Shown: piece after piece, positions 35,844-43,873 of the stretch | Layout of the letters: each line of letters starts with the position of its first letter | How positions within the stretch are numbered: the first letter of the stretch is position 1 | DNA from: Acuticoccus sediminis | GTDB lineage: Bacteria > Pseudomonadota > Alphaproteobacteria > Rhizobiales > Amorphaceae | Direction: 5' to 3' | Assembly (NCBI RefSeq): GCF_003258595.1 | Contig: NZ_QHHQ01000002.1 | Location: 930,001-994,000 of the forward strand | DNA length: 64,000 nucleotides | Program-made: the position numbers and the translations under genes | Notes under the pieces: model-generated | Databases searched by the model: none | Told to the model about the DNA's origin: nothing | Seen by the model: the letters and a program-made list of their open reading frames with translations, nothing else

Positions 35844-36574
35844 CAGTGGGGCCCTGCCGTCGGGCGGATGGTGATCTCGCTGGTGTCCACGTCGGCGGGC
35901 GCCTCGATGACGTGCCGCACGGCCCTGGCGATGGCCTCCGGCTGGAGCGCGATCGCACGCCATGTGCGCATCGCCTCGGCAGCCACCGGGTCGGTGATGG
36001 TCTCGGCAAGCTCCGATTCCACGACGCCGGGGTTCACGCAGGTGACGCGGATGTGGTCGCTCTCCTGTCGCAGGCCGTCGGAGATCGCCCGCACGGCGAA
36101 CTTCGTCGCGCAATAGACCGCCGCCGTCGGCGACACGGCGAGCCCGCCGATCGAGCCGATGTTGATGATCTGGCCGGTCCGCTGGCGGTCCATGGCGGGC
36201 AGCACCGCCGCGATCCCCCACAGAACGCCCTTCACGTTGACGTCGATCATCCGCTCCCATTCGTCGAGCTTGAGGGAGGCGAGCGGCGACAGGGGCATGA
36301 CGCCGGCGTTGTTCACGAGGACGTCGATTCTGCCCCACTCGTCGAGGGCGCGGTCGGCGAAGGCCCGCATGGCGTCGCGGTCCGTGACGTCGAGCGGGAC
36401 GGCGCGTGCCGCACCGCCGTCGCCGTTGATCCGGTCGGCGAGGGCATCGAGGCGGTCGGTGCGCCGCGCCCCGAGCAGGACCCTTGCGCCGGCGACGCCG
36501 AGCTCCTGCGCGATGGCCGCACCGATCCCGCTGCTTGCACCGGTGACGAGGACAACTTTGTCGATCGGTTCCAT
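35843..36574 (-). CDS. short-chain dehydrogenase/reductase
   Basis: A 243-residue classical SDR. The cofactor motif is TGASSGIG (near residue 11), then NNAG and the catalytic YCATK with an upstream Ser in NIGSIGG. The Arg pair after the cofactor loop (GARRTD) favours NADP. GAGGAG eight bases before the ATG supports the start. First gene of the leftward unit with the Atu4866-like, SnoaL-like and hydrolase genes; it faces an AraC regulator 122 bases away, a common pairing for this SDR type. Substrate unknown. Confidence 0.87.
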   Translation of the reverse strand: MEPIDKVVLVTGASSGIGAAIAQELGVAGARVLLGARRTDRLDALADRINGDGGAARAVPLDVTDRDAMRAFADRALDEWGRIDVLVNNAGVMPLSPLASLKLDEWERMIDVNVKGVLWGIAAVLPAMDRQRTGQIINIGSIGGLAVSPTAAVYCATKFAVRAISDGLRQESDHIRVTCVNPGVVESELAETITDPVAAEAMRTWRAIALQPEAIARAVRHVIEAPADVDTSEITIRPTAGPH

Positions 36575-36696
36575 TTCACTCCTCTCGTGCCGCCTGGTCG
36601 GCGGTCGAGAGGGGAGGTGGGCCCGTCGTCGCGGACACGATAGAACGAGGTTCCTGCAGTCTTGCACGATCGTCCAAAGCGGCTATCTGCACGCCC

Positions 36697-37617
36697 ATGC
36701 AGCCTACCGATGCTCTCGCCGCGCTCATCGACCGTCACCAGCCGCAGGACGGGGTGCGGGAGACGGAGCTGCCGGGCGTCGGGCTCATTCGCGCGTCCGA
36801 GCGGACCGAGCTCGCCGACACGACCTATCCGCCGTCCTGCTGCCTGATCGGACAGGGCCGCAAGCACGTGCGCATGGCGGGCAGGGACCTCGTGTACGAC
36901 ACCGGCCACTATCTGGTGGTGGGCGTGGAACTGCCGGCGCTCGGCGCGGTGATCGAGGCAAGCCCCGAGACCCCGTACCTGTGCCTGAAGATCGAGCTCG
37001 ACCGCGGGCTCATCGGTGATCTCGTGGCCGACGACGGACCGGCGCGGCCGATCGCGCACGCGACCGCGGTCGCGGAAGTGACGCCGGGCCTGCTCGACAC
37101 CGCCGTGCGGCTCCTGCGGCTGCTCGACGATCCACGCGAGGCCGAGGCGCTGGCGCCGCTGGTGCTAAGGGAATTCTACTGGCGGCTTCTGAACGGCCCG
37201 CAGGGAGCGCTCCTCCAGGCGATCGCAGCGCCCGGAAGCCGCGTCGGGCGGATCGGCCGCGCGGTCGATCATCTGACGCAGAATTTTCGCGATGATCTCG
37301 ACGTCGACGCGCTGGCGCGGCTGACGGGGATGAGCCGCTCGTCCTTCTTCGCCCACTTCCGTGCCGTCACCGCCATGACGCCGCTGCAGTACCGCACGCG
37401 CCTCCGGCTGCAGGAGGCTCGCCGGCTGATGCTTGTCGAGGGAGTGCTGGCCCGCGAGGCGGGTTTCGCGGTGGGCTTCAACTCGCCCTCACAGTTCAGC
37501 CGGGAGTATGCGCGCGCGTTCGGGCGTCCGCCGCGAGCCGACGTCGCGCGGTTCGTGCCGTCCCGGACGGCGAGCGGCTGGTGCGTCGGGCGCGGCGACG
37601 GCGGCGACGCAGCCTGA
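36697..37617 (+). CDS. AraC family regulator with N-terminal cupin-type domain
   Basis: A 306-residue regulator. The N-terminal half is an AraC_N ligand domain (ADTTYPPSCCLIGQGRKHVR, then DTGHYLVVGVELPALGAV). The C-terminal half has two helix-turn-helix units: LDVDALARLTGMSRSSFFAH and GVLAREAGFAVGFNSPSQFS. It is divergent from the SDR operon and likely controls it; AraC_N regulators beside SDR or aldo-keto reductase genes are common. Residues after about 290 form a Gly/Asp-rich tail. The start has no standout ribosome site but fits the domain boundary. Confidence 0.86.
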   Translation: MQPTDALAALIDRHQPQDGVRETELPGVGLIRASERTELADTTYPPSCCLIGQGRKHVRMAGRDLVYDTGHYLVVGVELPALGAVIEASPETPYLCLKIELDRGLIGDLVADDGPARPIAHATAVAEVTPGLLDTAVRLLRLLDDPREAEALAPLVLREFYWRLLNGPQGALLQAIAAPGSRVGRIGRAVDHLTQNFRDDLDVDALARLTGMSRSSFFAHFRAVTAMTPLQYRTRLRLQEARRLMLVEGVLAREAGFAVGFNSPSQFSREYARAFGRPPRADVARFVPSRTASGWCVGRGDGGDAA

Positions 37618-37797
37618 GCCCCGGCGCGGCACGCATCGTGCGCCGCGCGAGCGCTTTGCCGGGACTCGTTTCGTGGGTGTTCGCAACGTGTCGCGCCACA
37701 ATGCGCGGACCGTCTCGTGCGGGCCGGCGCGCCCCCGCGTGAAGCGCGCCGCCGGCTCGCGGGCCGTCGGCGGCGCCGAGGAGCCGTCCGGAACGTT

Positions 37798-37825
37798 CGC
37801 TTCGAGGGGCGGACCCCTCGAAGCG
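37798..37825. terminator. hairpin terminator between convergent genes
   Basis: A perfect 12-bp stem (CGCTTCGAGGGG and CCCCTCGAAGCG) with a CGGA tetraloop lies just past the stop of the leftward secreted-protein gene and downstream of the AraC gene. T-rich tracts are weak on both sides; the position suggests bidirectional use. Confidence 0.6.
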
Positions 37826-37841
37826 GTTACATCTCCGGCTG

Positions 37842-38255
37842 TCAGTTCGGCTTGACGCGGTTCAGGTCGCCTTCGCCGGTGGTGCTGGCCGTCTCGTCCT
37901 CGGTTGTCGGCGAACCCATCGCATCGAGGTTGCCGGACGGCTCGTTCATGCCGGGCCTGACCGGCTGGTTGGGGTCGGCCGCCACGTTCGGATCGACCCG
38001 CGTGTTCTCCCCTTCGCTTGTGGTCGTGCGGTTGGGGTCGGGAACGGTGGGCGCGCCCTGCGCGTCGAGCGCCTGCGTCTGGGCCGCTCCACGGGTCCCG
38101 TCGACAGCGCGGTTCGGAGACACGCGGTCGGTGTTGTGACCGGTCATCTCGTTGGTCGCCTCGGAGGCATCCTTGACCGTCGTGTTCGTCTGCGCCGACG
38201 CGCCGGTCAGAGCCAGAACGACGATGGCGCTGCTCATCGTGAGTGTACGGAACAT
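37842..38255 (-). CDS. secreted Asn/Pro/Thr-rich low-complexity protein
   Basis: 137 residues with a clear signal peptide (cleavage near GASAQ at residue 22). The mature part is disordered and rich in Asn, Thr, Asp, Pro and Gly, with recurring DRVSPN, TRVDPN, NRVKPN and VPDPN motifs. No domain recognised. AGGGAGAACG before the ATG supports translation. Short acidic periplasmic proteins of this kind occur widely in Hyphomicrobiales, but I cannot assign a function. Confidence 0.75.
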   Translation of the reverse strand: MFRTLTMSSAIVVLALTGASAQTNTTVKDASEATNEMTGHNTDRVSPNRAVDGTRGAAQTQALDAQGAPTVPDPNRTTTSEGENTRVDPNVAADPNQPVRPGMNEPSGNLDAMGSPTTEDETASTTGEGDLNRVKPN

Positions 38256-38726
38256 TATTCGTTCTCCCTTATCGTATAACCAGTAAAATGCAGGGGAGGG
38301 AACGTTGTTCCAAAGCGGGTTGCGGCCGTTTTACACATCCCGAACGGGAATTATCATAGGTTAAGTTGTCGGTAAGTTGCGTGCCTGTTGCTTTTGACGG
38401 GGTATTCTGAAGTCGAGGTGGCGGACTGGATATAGAAAGTCATGATACAATGAATTCTCATACTGAGGCGGTCGCCTCCAAGGGTCGGCTGATGGGCGCC
38501 GCAAGGCGGCAAGCGCGTCACCCCTGTCGCCGCGGTCCGCCGGTCGGCCGCGACCGAAGGGGATGTCCGGCGCCGCCGCTTCTCCGACCCGGCACCCGCG
38601 CGCTGGTTGGACCGACCTAGACCTTCGCACTGCTCATCCTGTTCCTCGACCCAATCGATCGGGAATCTCCGTCCCCGTAGCGTCGCCGGAGCCGCAATTC
38701 GGGCGGCGATCATCTGGGAGACGGAC
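38256..38726. other. divergent AT-richer regulatory region
   Basis: 470 bases between the leftward secreted-protein gene and the rightward MBL gene, with no convincing gene. The left 200 bases are AT-rich and contain two small palindromes, GGAAC-GTT-GTTCC (38299-38311) and TCCCG-AA-CGGGA (38338-38349). A TTATACGAT element on the minus strand near 38275 could be the -10 of the secreted-protein gene. Confidence 0.4.
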
Positions 38727-39644
38727 ATGAGCCTCGACGACATTTCACATCCCGCCAGGACAGGGCCGGACGAACTGGTGCCATCGCGCTACGCACTGCG
38801 GATCGGCGAGATCGACGTGCTGGTGGTCAGCGACGGCGTGCTGCCGCTTCCGACCGCGATGCTGGCGCACAACGCGGACCCTGCCGTCCGCGCGGCTTGG
38901 CTGGACGACATGTTCCTGCCGCCGGAAGCCTTCGACTGGTCGCTGAACGTGGTCATGGTGCGAAGCGGCGGGCGGACCATCCTCATCGACGCCGGACTGG
39001 GTCTGGACCCGGACCTGAACCTGCCGCGCGCCGGGCAGCTCATCCGGCGACTGGCGTCGGCCGGGATCGATCTCGCCTCCGTCACCGACGTGGTGCTGAC
39101 CCACCTGCACATGGACCACGTCGGCGGGCTGCTCGTCGACGGGGTGAAGGAACGGTTGCGGCCGGACCTGCGGATCCACGTGGCCGCGGCAGAGGTCGAG
39201 TTCTGGGAGGCACCCGATTTCACCCACGCCGTCATGCCGCCGGGGTTCCCGGACGCGCTGAGGGCGACCGCCCGGCGGTTCGTGAACGAGTACCGAAGCC
39301 GGTTGCGCCCGTTCGACGACGAGCGCGAGATCGCGCCGGGCGTCGTCGTTCGCCGCACCGGTGGTCACACCCCCGGGCACAGCGTGGTCCGCCTGGCATC
39401 GGGTGGCGACCGGCTGACGTTCGCCGGCGACGCCGTGTTCGCGGTCGGGTTCGAGCATCCGGACTGGCACAACGGGTTCGAGCACGACCCGGAAGAGGCG
39501 GCCCGCGTTCGGATCCGCCTCTTGACCGAGCTCGCGGCGACCGGCGAACAGCTCGTGGCGACGCACCTGCCGTTCCCCTCGGTCGGCCGGGTCGCCGTGG
39601 AGGGTGATCATTTTCGCTGGGTCCCGGCCTTCTGGGACTACTGA
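38727..39644 (+). CDS. MBL-fold metallo-hydrolase
   Basis: A 305-residue cytoplasmic metallo-beta-lactamase-fold enzyme. The metal motif is LTHLHMDHVGG (His126, His128, Asp130, His131), with later ligands in GGHTPGHSV and the GDAVF aspartate. The THLHMDHVGG and the N-terminal IGEIDVLVVSDG segments resemble AttM/AiiB-like lactonases and related hydrolases, but the substrate cannot be set from sequence. GGGAG seven bases before the ATG supports the start. It is a single-gene unit closed by a strong terminator. Confidence 0.86.
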   Translation: MSLDDISHPARTGPDELVPSRYALRIGEIDVLVVSDGVLPLPTAMLAHNADPAVRAAWLDDMFLPPEAFDWSLNVVMVRSGGRTILIDAGLGLDPDLNLPRAGQLIRRLASAGIDLASVTDVVLTHLHMDHVGGLLVDGVKERLRPDLRIHVAAAEVEFWEAPDFTHAVMPPGFPDALRATARRFVNEYRSRLRPFDDEREIAPGVVVRRTGGHTPGHSVVRLASGGDRLTFAGDAVFAVGFEHPDWHNGFEHDPEEAARVRIRLLTELAATGEQLVATHLPFPSVGRVAVEGDHFRWVPAFWDY

Positions 39645-39670
39645 CCGACTGACGGACCGGAATCGAAAGG

Positions 39671-39707
39671 GCGCGGCCTCGTGGTTCACGAGGCCGCGCT
39701 CCTTTTT
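39671..39707 (+). terminator. rho-independent terminator of the MBL gene
   Basis: A perfect 13-bp stem (GCGCGGCCTCGTG and CACGAGGCCGCGC), three-base loop, then TCCTTTTT, 26 bases after the stop codon. It is the clearest intrinsic terminator in the window. Confidence 0.88.
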
Positions 39708-39843
39708 GCAGGTTTCCCGCCGGGTTCCGGGTCCGGCTGACGCAATGGCGCGTGGGACATGGTGGCGAGGAACGCGTCGGCAGGCGCCGGCCAAGCGGGT
39801 CTCGAGCGGCGCCATCGGGTGACGCCGCTCCGCTTCGTGCGTG

Positions 39844-40371
39844 TCAGTCGAGACCGGCCTTCGCCAGCCCGTAGGTCTCGTCGTACGCACCGGGGACCGG
39901 GCGGAAGGCGACATTCAGCCGGTTCCAGGCGTTGATCGCGACGACGACGAACGTCAGATCGACGATCTCCTTCTCCGAAAGCTGGGTGCGGACACGCCCG
40001 TAGGTGTCGTCCGGCACGCCGCCGTCGGGCATCCTGGTCAGAACCTCGGCCCAAGCGAGCGCGGCGCGCTCACGCGGCGTGAAGAGGTTCGACTCGCGCC
40101 ATGCGGCGACGTGGTGGAGGCGCAACTCGCGCTCGCCATGGATCCTCGCCATCTTCACGTGCATGTCGACGCAGAAGGTGCAGCCGTTCATCTGCGACGC
40201 TCGGAGCTCGACGAGGTCACGGATCGTCTCTTCGATCGCACCGGAGGTGGCCGCGACGTTGAGTTCCGTCAGCTTCTTCAGGAGCTGCGGCGATTGTGCC
40301 GCGTAGTCGAGGCGCTGCGCGGGGGAGGTCGGCCCGGTCCCGGGCACTGCGGTTGTCGGGTGTACGTTCAT
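39844..40371 (-). CDS. carboxymuconolactone decarboxylase/AhpD-like protein
   Basis: A 175-residue helical protein of the AhpD/CMD superfamily. The core is MNGCTFCVDMHVK, giving the redox pair Cys64 and Cys67 and the partner His71, and LRLHHVAAWRES follows. The CxxC form suggests alkylhydroperoxidase-type redox chemistry rather than decarboxylation. AAGGA before the ATG supports the start. It is the last gene of a leftward unit, 20 bases after a cupin gene. Electron donor and substrate are unknown. Confidence 0.86.
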   Translation of the reverse strand: MNVHPTTAVPGTGPTSPAQRLDYAAQSPQLLKKLTELNVAATSGAIEETIRDLVELRASQMNGCTFCVDMHVKMARIHGERELRLHHVAAWRESNLFTPRERAALAWAEVLTRMPDGGVPDDTYGRVRTQLSEKEIVDLTFVVVAINAWNRLNVAFRPVPGAYDETYGLAKAGLD

Positions 40372-40391
40372 CGGTCTGTCCTTCGGGCGGG

Positions 40392-40799
40392 TCAGTCTTC
40401 GTAGGTGGCGAGCTCGGTCTCGTCCGTGTCGAGGACGAAAACCGCGAGGAGGCGGGCCGGCTCGGTCGCGCTGGCGTTCTCGCTGACGGAGTGGTGGTCG
40501 CCGGGGAACTCCGACCAGCTGTCGCCGGCGCGGTAGACGGTGACGGGACCGCCGTTCACCGCGCTGCGGATCGCGCCTTCGAGCACGGTGGCGTAGATGA
40601 ACGCGGAGTCCGGATGGGTGTGCGCCGGCGACGAGCCGCCGGGCGCATACTCGACGACGATGCCCCTCATGCTCTTGCCCGGCACGTTCGGAAGCGGCTG
40701 GTCGTAGACGACCTTCACGGCGGCGTTTTCCGGGCTGTCCGCCGAAGCGGCCGCCGGCAGCAGCAGGATGCCGGCGCCGACAAGAATGGTTCTGATCAT
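40392..40799 (-). CDS. exported cupin-domain protein
   Basis: 135 residues. Residues 1-20 are a signal peptide (cleavage after AASA). The mature protein is one cupin: SPAHTHPDSAFIYATVLEG supplies His60, His62 and Glu74, and EFPGDHHSVSEN supplies the later histidine, so a metal site looks intact. GGAG upstream of the ATG supports the start. It lies between an NmrA-like gene and an AhpD-like gene and is likely co-transcribed with both. Function unknown. Confidence 0.82.
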   Translation of the reverse strand: MIRTILVGAGILLLPAAASADSPENAAVKVVYDQPLPNVPGKSMRGIVVEYAPGGSSPAHTHPDSAFIYATVLEGAIRSAVNGGPVTVYRAGDSWSEFPGDHHSVSENASATEPARLLAVFVLDTDETELATYED

Positions 40800-40840
40800 G
40801 GGTCTGTCTCCACTTTGAAGGTCAGGTGGGTCTTTGAAGG

Positions 40841-41638
40841 TCAGGCGGGCTGGCGTGCGGCGGGCGGGCGGGAGCCTCGCTGTGCGGCCGGCTTTCCGGT
40901 TCGGGCGAGCCAGTCGGCGAGGCGGATGGTGCCGATGCGCGCGCCGTCGCCGGGGACGAGCGAGCGGTCGTCGAGCGTCACGCCGAAGTAGGGGGCGGCT
41001 GCGTCCGCAACGACCGGCCGGGGATCGTCGATCGCAGCGAGGTAGCGTTCGACCGCCGCGCTGAGGGGGAGGCGATCCGGCCCCGCGATTTCGACGATGC
41101 CGCCCGTCGGCGCGGCGAGCGCGACGTCCGTCATCACGTCGGCGACGTCGTCGGCCGCGATGGGCTGGACCGCCGCCGGCGAAATGCGGAACGTTCCGTC
41201 GATGCTGCCGGATTTCGCGATCGCGCCGATGAACTCGAAGAACTGTGTCGAATGGACGATCGTGTAGGGGATGGCGGAGGCCCGGATCAGCTCCTCCTGC
41301 GCGAGCTTGCCGCGGAAATAGCCGCTGCCCTGCAGCCGCTCGGTGCCCACGACGGACAGCGCGATGTGATGCGTGACGCCGGCTGCGGCTTCCGCCGCGA
41401 GCAGGTTGCGGCCGGCCGTCCGGAAGAAGTCCATCACGGCCCGGTCCTCGAACGACGGCGAGTTGGCGAGGTCGATCACCACGGTCGCGCCCTCGAGCGC
41501 GTCGGCGAGGCCCTCGCCGGTGACCGTGTCGACGCCCGAGGCCGGCGAGGCGGCGAGCACCTCGTGCCCCCTGCGGCGCAGGCGCTCCACCGTCTTAGAG
41601 CCGATCAGGCCCGTGCCGCCGATGACGACGATCTTCAT
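40841..41638 (-). CDS. NmrA/atypical-SDR NAD(P)-binding protein
   Basis: A 265-residue protein with an N-terminal Rossmann motif VIGGTGLIGSKTVERL and an NmrA-like body (HHIALSVVGTERLQGSGYFRG is split by the conserved LSVVG; PYTIVHSTQFFEF and PIAADDVADVM follow). Such proteins act as NAD(P)-dependent reductases or redox sensors. The C-terminal 20 residues are Arg/Pro-rich. AAGGAG seven bases before the ATG fixes the start. It leads the three-gene unit with the cupin and AhpD-like genes, 41 bases upstream of the cupin gene. Confidence 0.84.
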   Translation of the reverse strand: MKIVVIGGTGLIGSKTVERLRRRGHEVLAASPASGVDTVTGEGLADALEGATVVIDLANSPSFEDRAVMDFFRTAGRNLLAAEAAAGVTHHIALSVVGTERLQGSGYFRGKLAQEELIRASAIPYTIVHSTQFFEFIGAIAKSGSIDGTFRISPAAVQPIAADDVADVMTDVALAAPTGGIVEIAGPDRLPLSAAVERYLAAIDDPRPVVADAAAPYFGVTLDDRSLVPGDGARIGTIRLADWLARTGKPAAQRGSRPPAARQPA

Positions 41639-42145
41639 GGGATTGCTCCTTGGTTGGTTGTGTGATCTGTCGCCGGCCGCATCCGGCAGCGGCCGCCCCG
41701 GCAACCGGAGGCGGCTGCCGGGGGAGCGCACGATGCTGTCGAAGCGCGTGGTCGCCGTGGCGCCATGTGCCGTGAGGGCCGCGTCGAAGAGGGCGAATGC
41801 CGGGCTGGTCTGTCGTATGCCTCCCCGCGGCCGGACCGGCCGGTTGCGACAGAGAGTGCCGTGGCGCCTCGGGCCGAACCATTGAACGCACGGTCTGGCC
41901 GGCCTCGCCGAAGGTACAGGTCGTCCAGGCCGTTGAGTCAGTCCGGCATCGCCCGGGCCGACGATGCGGCAGGGCACGAACGTCCGCGGGGCGCCGGTGA
42001 CGTCGTTCAGGCTCCGGGAGGGGACGCCGATCCGCCGCCCGGCCGGGCGCGGCGAGAACTCAGGCCGCCGGCGGAGGCCGGGGACAGGGCGGGTTTCGTC
42101 AGGTCAGGCGGGCGGCCCAGCGGTGCGATCCCGTCCGGCGGGCCG
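41639..42145. other. intergenic region, no gene seen
   Basis: 507 bases of high GC between the NmrA-like start and the end of the response-regulator operon. Open frames here have biased composition and no recognisable domain. It should hold the NmrA-unit promoter and the end of the regulator operon. An inverted repeat (CCGTCCGGCG and CGCCGGACGG, 42131-42165) spans the last stop codon. Confidence 0.4.
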
Positions 42146-42850
42146 TCAGTGGGCGCGCCGGACGGCGGGGGCGGTGTCGCGCCGATCGGGAGGCAACGTC
42201 TCCCATAGCCGGATCAGCGCGGCGAGCGACGCGGTCTCCATCTTGCGCATCGCGTTGCCGCGGTGGAGCTTGACCGTCACCTCGCTGATTCCGAGGTCGT
42301 AGGCGATCTGCTTGTTCAGCCGCCCGAGCGCTACCTCGCGCAGCACCTCGAGCTCGCGCGGCGTCAGCGTGTCGAGCCGCTCGACATTGCGGCGGACGAC
42401 GGCCGCCTCCGCCCGGCGCCTCGCATCGAGGGCGATGGCGGTCAGCACCGCGTCGAGCAGGGTCTGGTCACGCACGGGCTTGGTGAGGAAATCGACGGCC
42501 CCGCCCTTCATGGCCTGCACGGTCATCGGAATGTCTCCGTGTCCGGTCAGGAAGATCACGGGCTTGCGGTCGCCTCTCTCGGCGAGCTGGTTCTGCAGGT
42601 CGAGCCCGCTCGCGCCGGGCATGCGCACGTCGAGGATCAGGCAGCCCGGACAGTCCAGCACGTCGGCACCCAGAAGCTCTCGGGTCGAGGCGAACGCGAC
42701 CGCCTGAAGGCCGGCGGTGAGGACCAGCTCCGAGATGGCCTCGCGCACGGCCGAATCGTCGTCGACGATGAAGACGCGGGGCTCCTCCGCGGTGTTCGCG
42801 CCGGCCGCGGATGGTGCCTGCCGTGGCCCGGTCGGTCGTTCACGTCCCAT
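42146..42850 (-). CDS. FixJ-like response regulator (last of operon)
   Basis: A 234-residue two-domain regulator. The receiver has the acidic pocket IVDDDSAVREA, phosphoacceptor Asp74 (LILDVRMPGASG) and Lys in FLTKPV. The C-terminal LuxR/GerE helix-turn-helix is LTPRELEVLREVALGRLNKQ split, then IAYDLGISEVTVKLHRGNAM. It begins with a 24-residue extension. AGGGAGGACGACG before the ATG supports the start, which overlaps the preceding gene by 11 bases. Together with the other FixJ-like gene here it may answer to the four-PAS kinase at the head of the operon. Confidence 0.88.
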   Translation of the reverse strand: MGRERPTGPRQAPSAAGANTAEEPRVFIVDDDSAVREAISELVLTAGLQAVAFASTRELLGADVLDCPGCLILDVRMPGASGLDLQNQLAERGDRKPVIFLTGHGDIPMTVQAMKGGAVDFLTKPVRDQTLLDAVLTAIALDARRRAEAAVVRRNVERLDTLTPRELEVLREVALGRLNKQIAYDLGISEVTVKLHRGNAMRKMETASLAALIRLWETLPPDRRDTAPAVRRAH

Positions 42851-43229
42851 CGTCGTCCTCCCTGTTGGCTGTGCGCAAGGCGGCCTCGACGGCGGCGAGC
42901 AGCGCGTTGCCGTCGAAGGGCTTGCGGAAGAAGCCGGCGGTGCCCCGGGCGCGGCTCTGGTCGGCGATCTCGTGACGGCCGGTGATGAGGAAGACCGGGA
43001 GGTCGGGGCGCACCTCCTTCGCGCAGTCGCGAAGGTCGAAACCGTCCATGTCCGGCATGCCGATGTCGGTGATGAGAAGGTCGAGACCCGCGAAGCCGCT
43101 GACCAGCAGCGACCGCGCCGACGCGTAGCTCCGGGCCACGTAGCCGGCGGATTCCAGAAGCTCCTCGACCGATTCCCGCAGGCGGGGGTCGTCGTCGACG
43201 ATCGCGACGACGGACCGTCTCGCGCTCAC
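42840..43229 (-). CDS. single-domain response regulator (receiver only)
   Basis: 129 residues forming only a CheY-like receiver. The acidic pocket is AIVDDDPRLRES, the phosphoacceptor Asp55 lies in LLITDIGMPDMDGFDL, and the conserved Lys is in FFRKPFDG. There is no output domain, so it may act as a phosphate sink or modulator. The GTG start overlaps the upstream stop as GTGA, and the gene overlaps the downstream regulator by 11 bases, showing coupled translation of all regulators. Confidence 0.86.
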   Translation of the reverse strand: MSARRSVVAIVDDDPRLRESVEELLESAGYVARSYASARSLLVSGFAGLDLLITDIGMPDMDGFDLRDCAKEVRPDLPVFLITGRHEIADQSRARGTAGFFRKPFDGNALLAAVEAALRTANREDDDGT

Positions 43230-43873
43230 GACGAGCCTCCCGGACGGCGCCGCGAATGGGTGATGGGGACTTCCAGCCGCTCGGCAATCCGCACGAGATC
43301 GGCCAGAGACGCGGCCGCCATCTTGCTCATGACGTTCCTTCTGTGGATCTGCAGCGTGACCTCGCTGATGCCGAGCTCCGCCGCAGCCTGCTTGTTGAGG
43401 AGACCGCTGACGACGAGCGGGAGCACCTCGCGTTCCCGCGGCGTCAGCTCGCCGTAGCGTTGCCGCAGCTCGGCGAGTTCGGCGCGTGCGGCCCGCCGCG
43501 CCCGGTCCAGGGAGACCGCCGCTTCGACCGCGGCGATCAGGTCCGCGTCGCTGAACGGCTTGGTCAGGAAGTCGACGGCACCCTCCTTGATCGCCCGCAC
43601 CGACGAGGGGATGTCGCCGTGCCCGGTGACGAAGACGATCGGCGGATGCTCCCCCGCTGCGATCTGGCGCTGAAGCTCAAGGCCGTTGATGTCCGGCAGC
43701 TCGACGTCGAGGATCAGGCACGCCGGAACATCCGGCTTCTCGGCGCCGACGAAGTCGCCGGCGGAGGCGAACAGGATCGCGCGCATCCCGTGCGAGGCGA
43801 GCAGTTCGTCGAGCGCCTCCCGGATCCGCGCGTCGTCGTCGACGACGTAGACGACGAAGTCCTCTCCACTCAT
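43226..43873 (-). CDS. FixJ-like response regulator (next to the kinase)
   Basis: A 215-residue regulator with receiver (VVDDDARIREA; phosphoacceptor Asp56 in LILDVELPDINGLE; Lys105 in FLTKPF) and a C-terminal LuxR-type helix-turn-helix (YGELTPREREVLPLVVSGLL, then AAAELGISEVTLQIHRRNVM). It is clearly related to the last regulator of the operon. Its ATG overlaps the kinase stop in an ATGA. Placement directly after the kinase makes it the most likely direct partner. Target genes are not evident. Confidence 0.88.
   Translation of the reverse strand: MSGEDFVVYVVDDDARIREALDELLASHGMRAILFASAGDFVGAEKPDVPACLILDVELPDINGLELQRQIAAGEHPPIVFVTGHGDIPSSVRAIKEGAVDFLTKPFSDADLIAAVEAAVSLDRARRAARAELAELRQRYGELTPREREVLPLVVSGLLNKQAAAELGISEVTLQIHRRNVMSKMAAASLADLVRIAERLEVPITHSRRRPGGSS

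Noticed and set aside
38354-38743. Minus-strand frame of 129 codons between the secreted-protein and MBL genes
   Set aside because: Overlaps the promoter and start of the MBL gene, low-complexity charged sequence, no family match.
42131-42165. 10-bp inverted repeat at the end of the last response-regulator gene
   Set aside because: Spans the stop codon, has no T tract, and lies in GC-rich sequence where such repeats are frequent.
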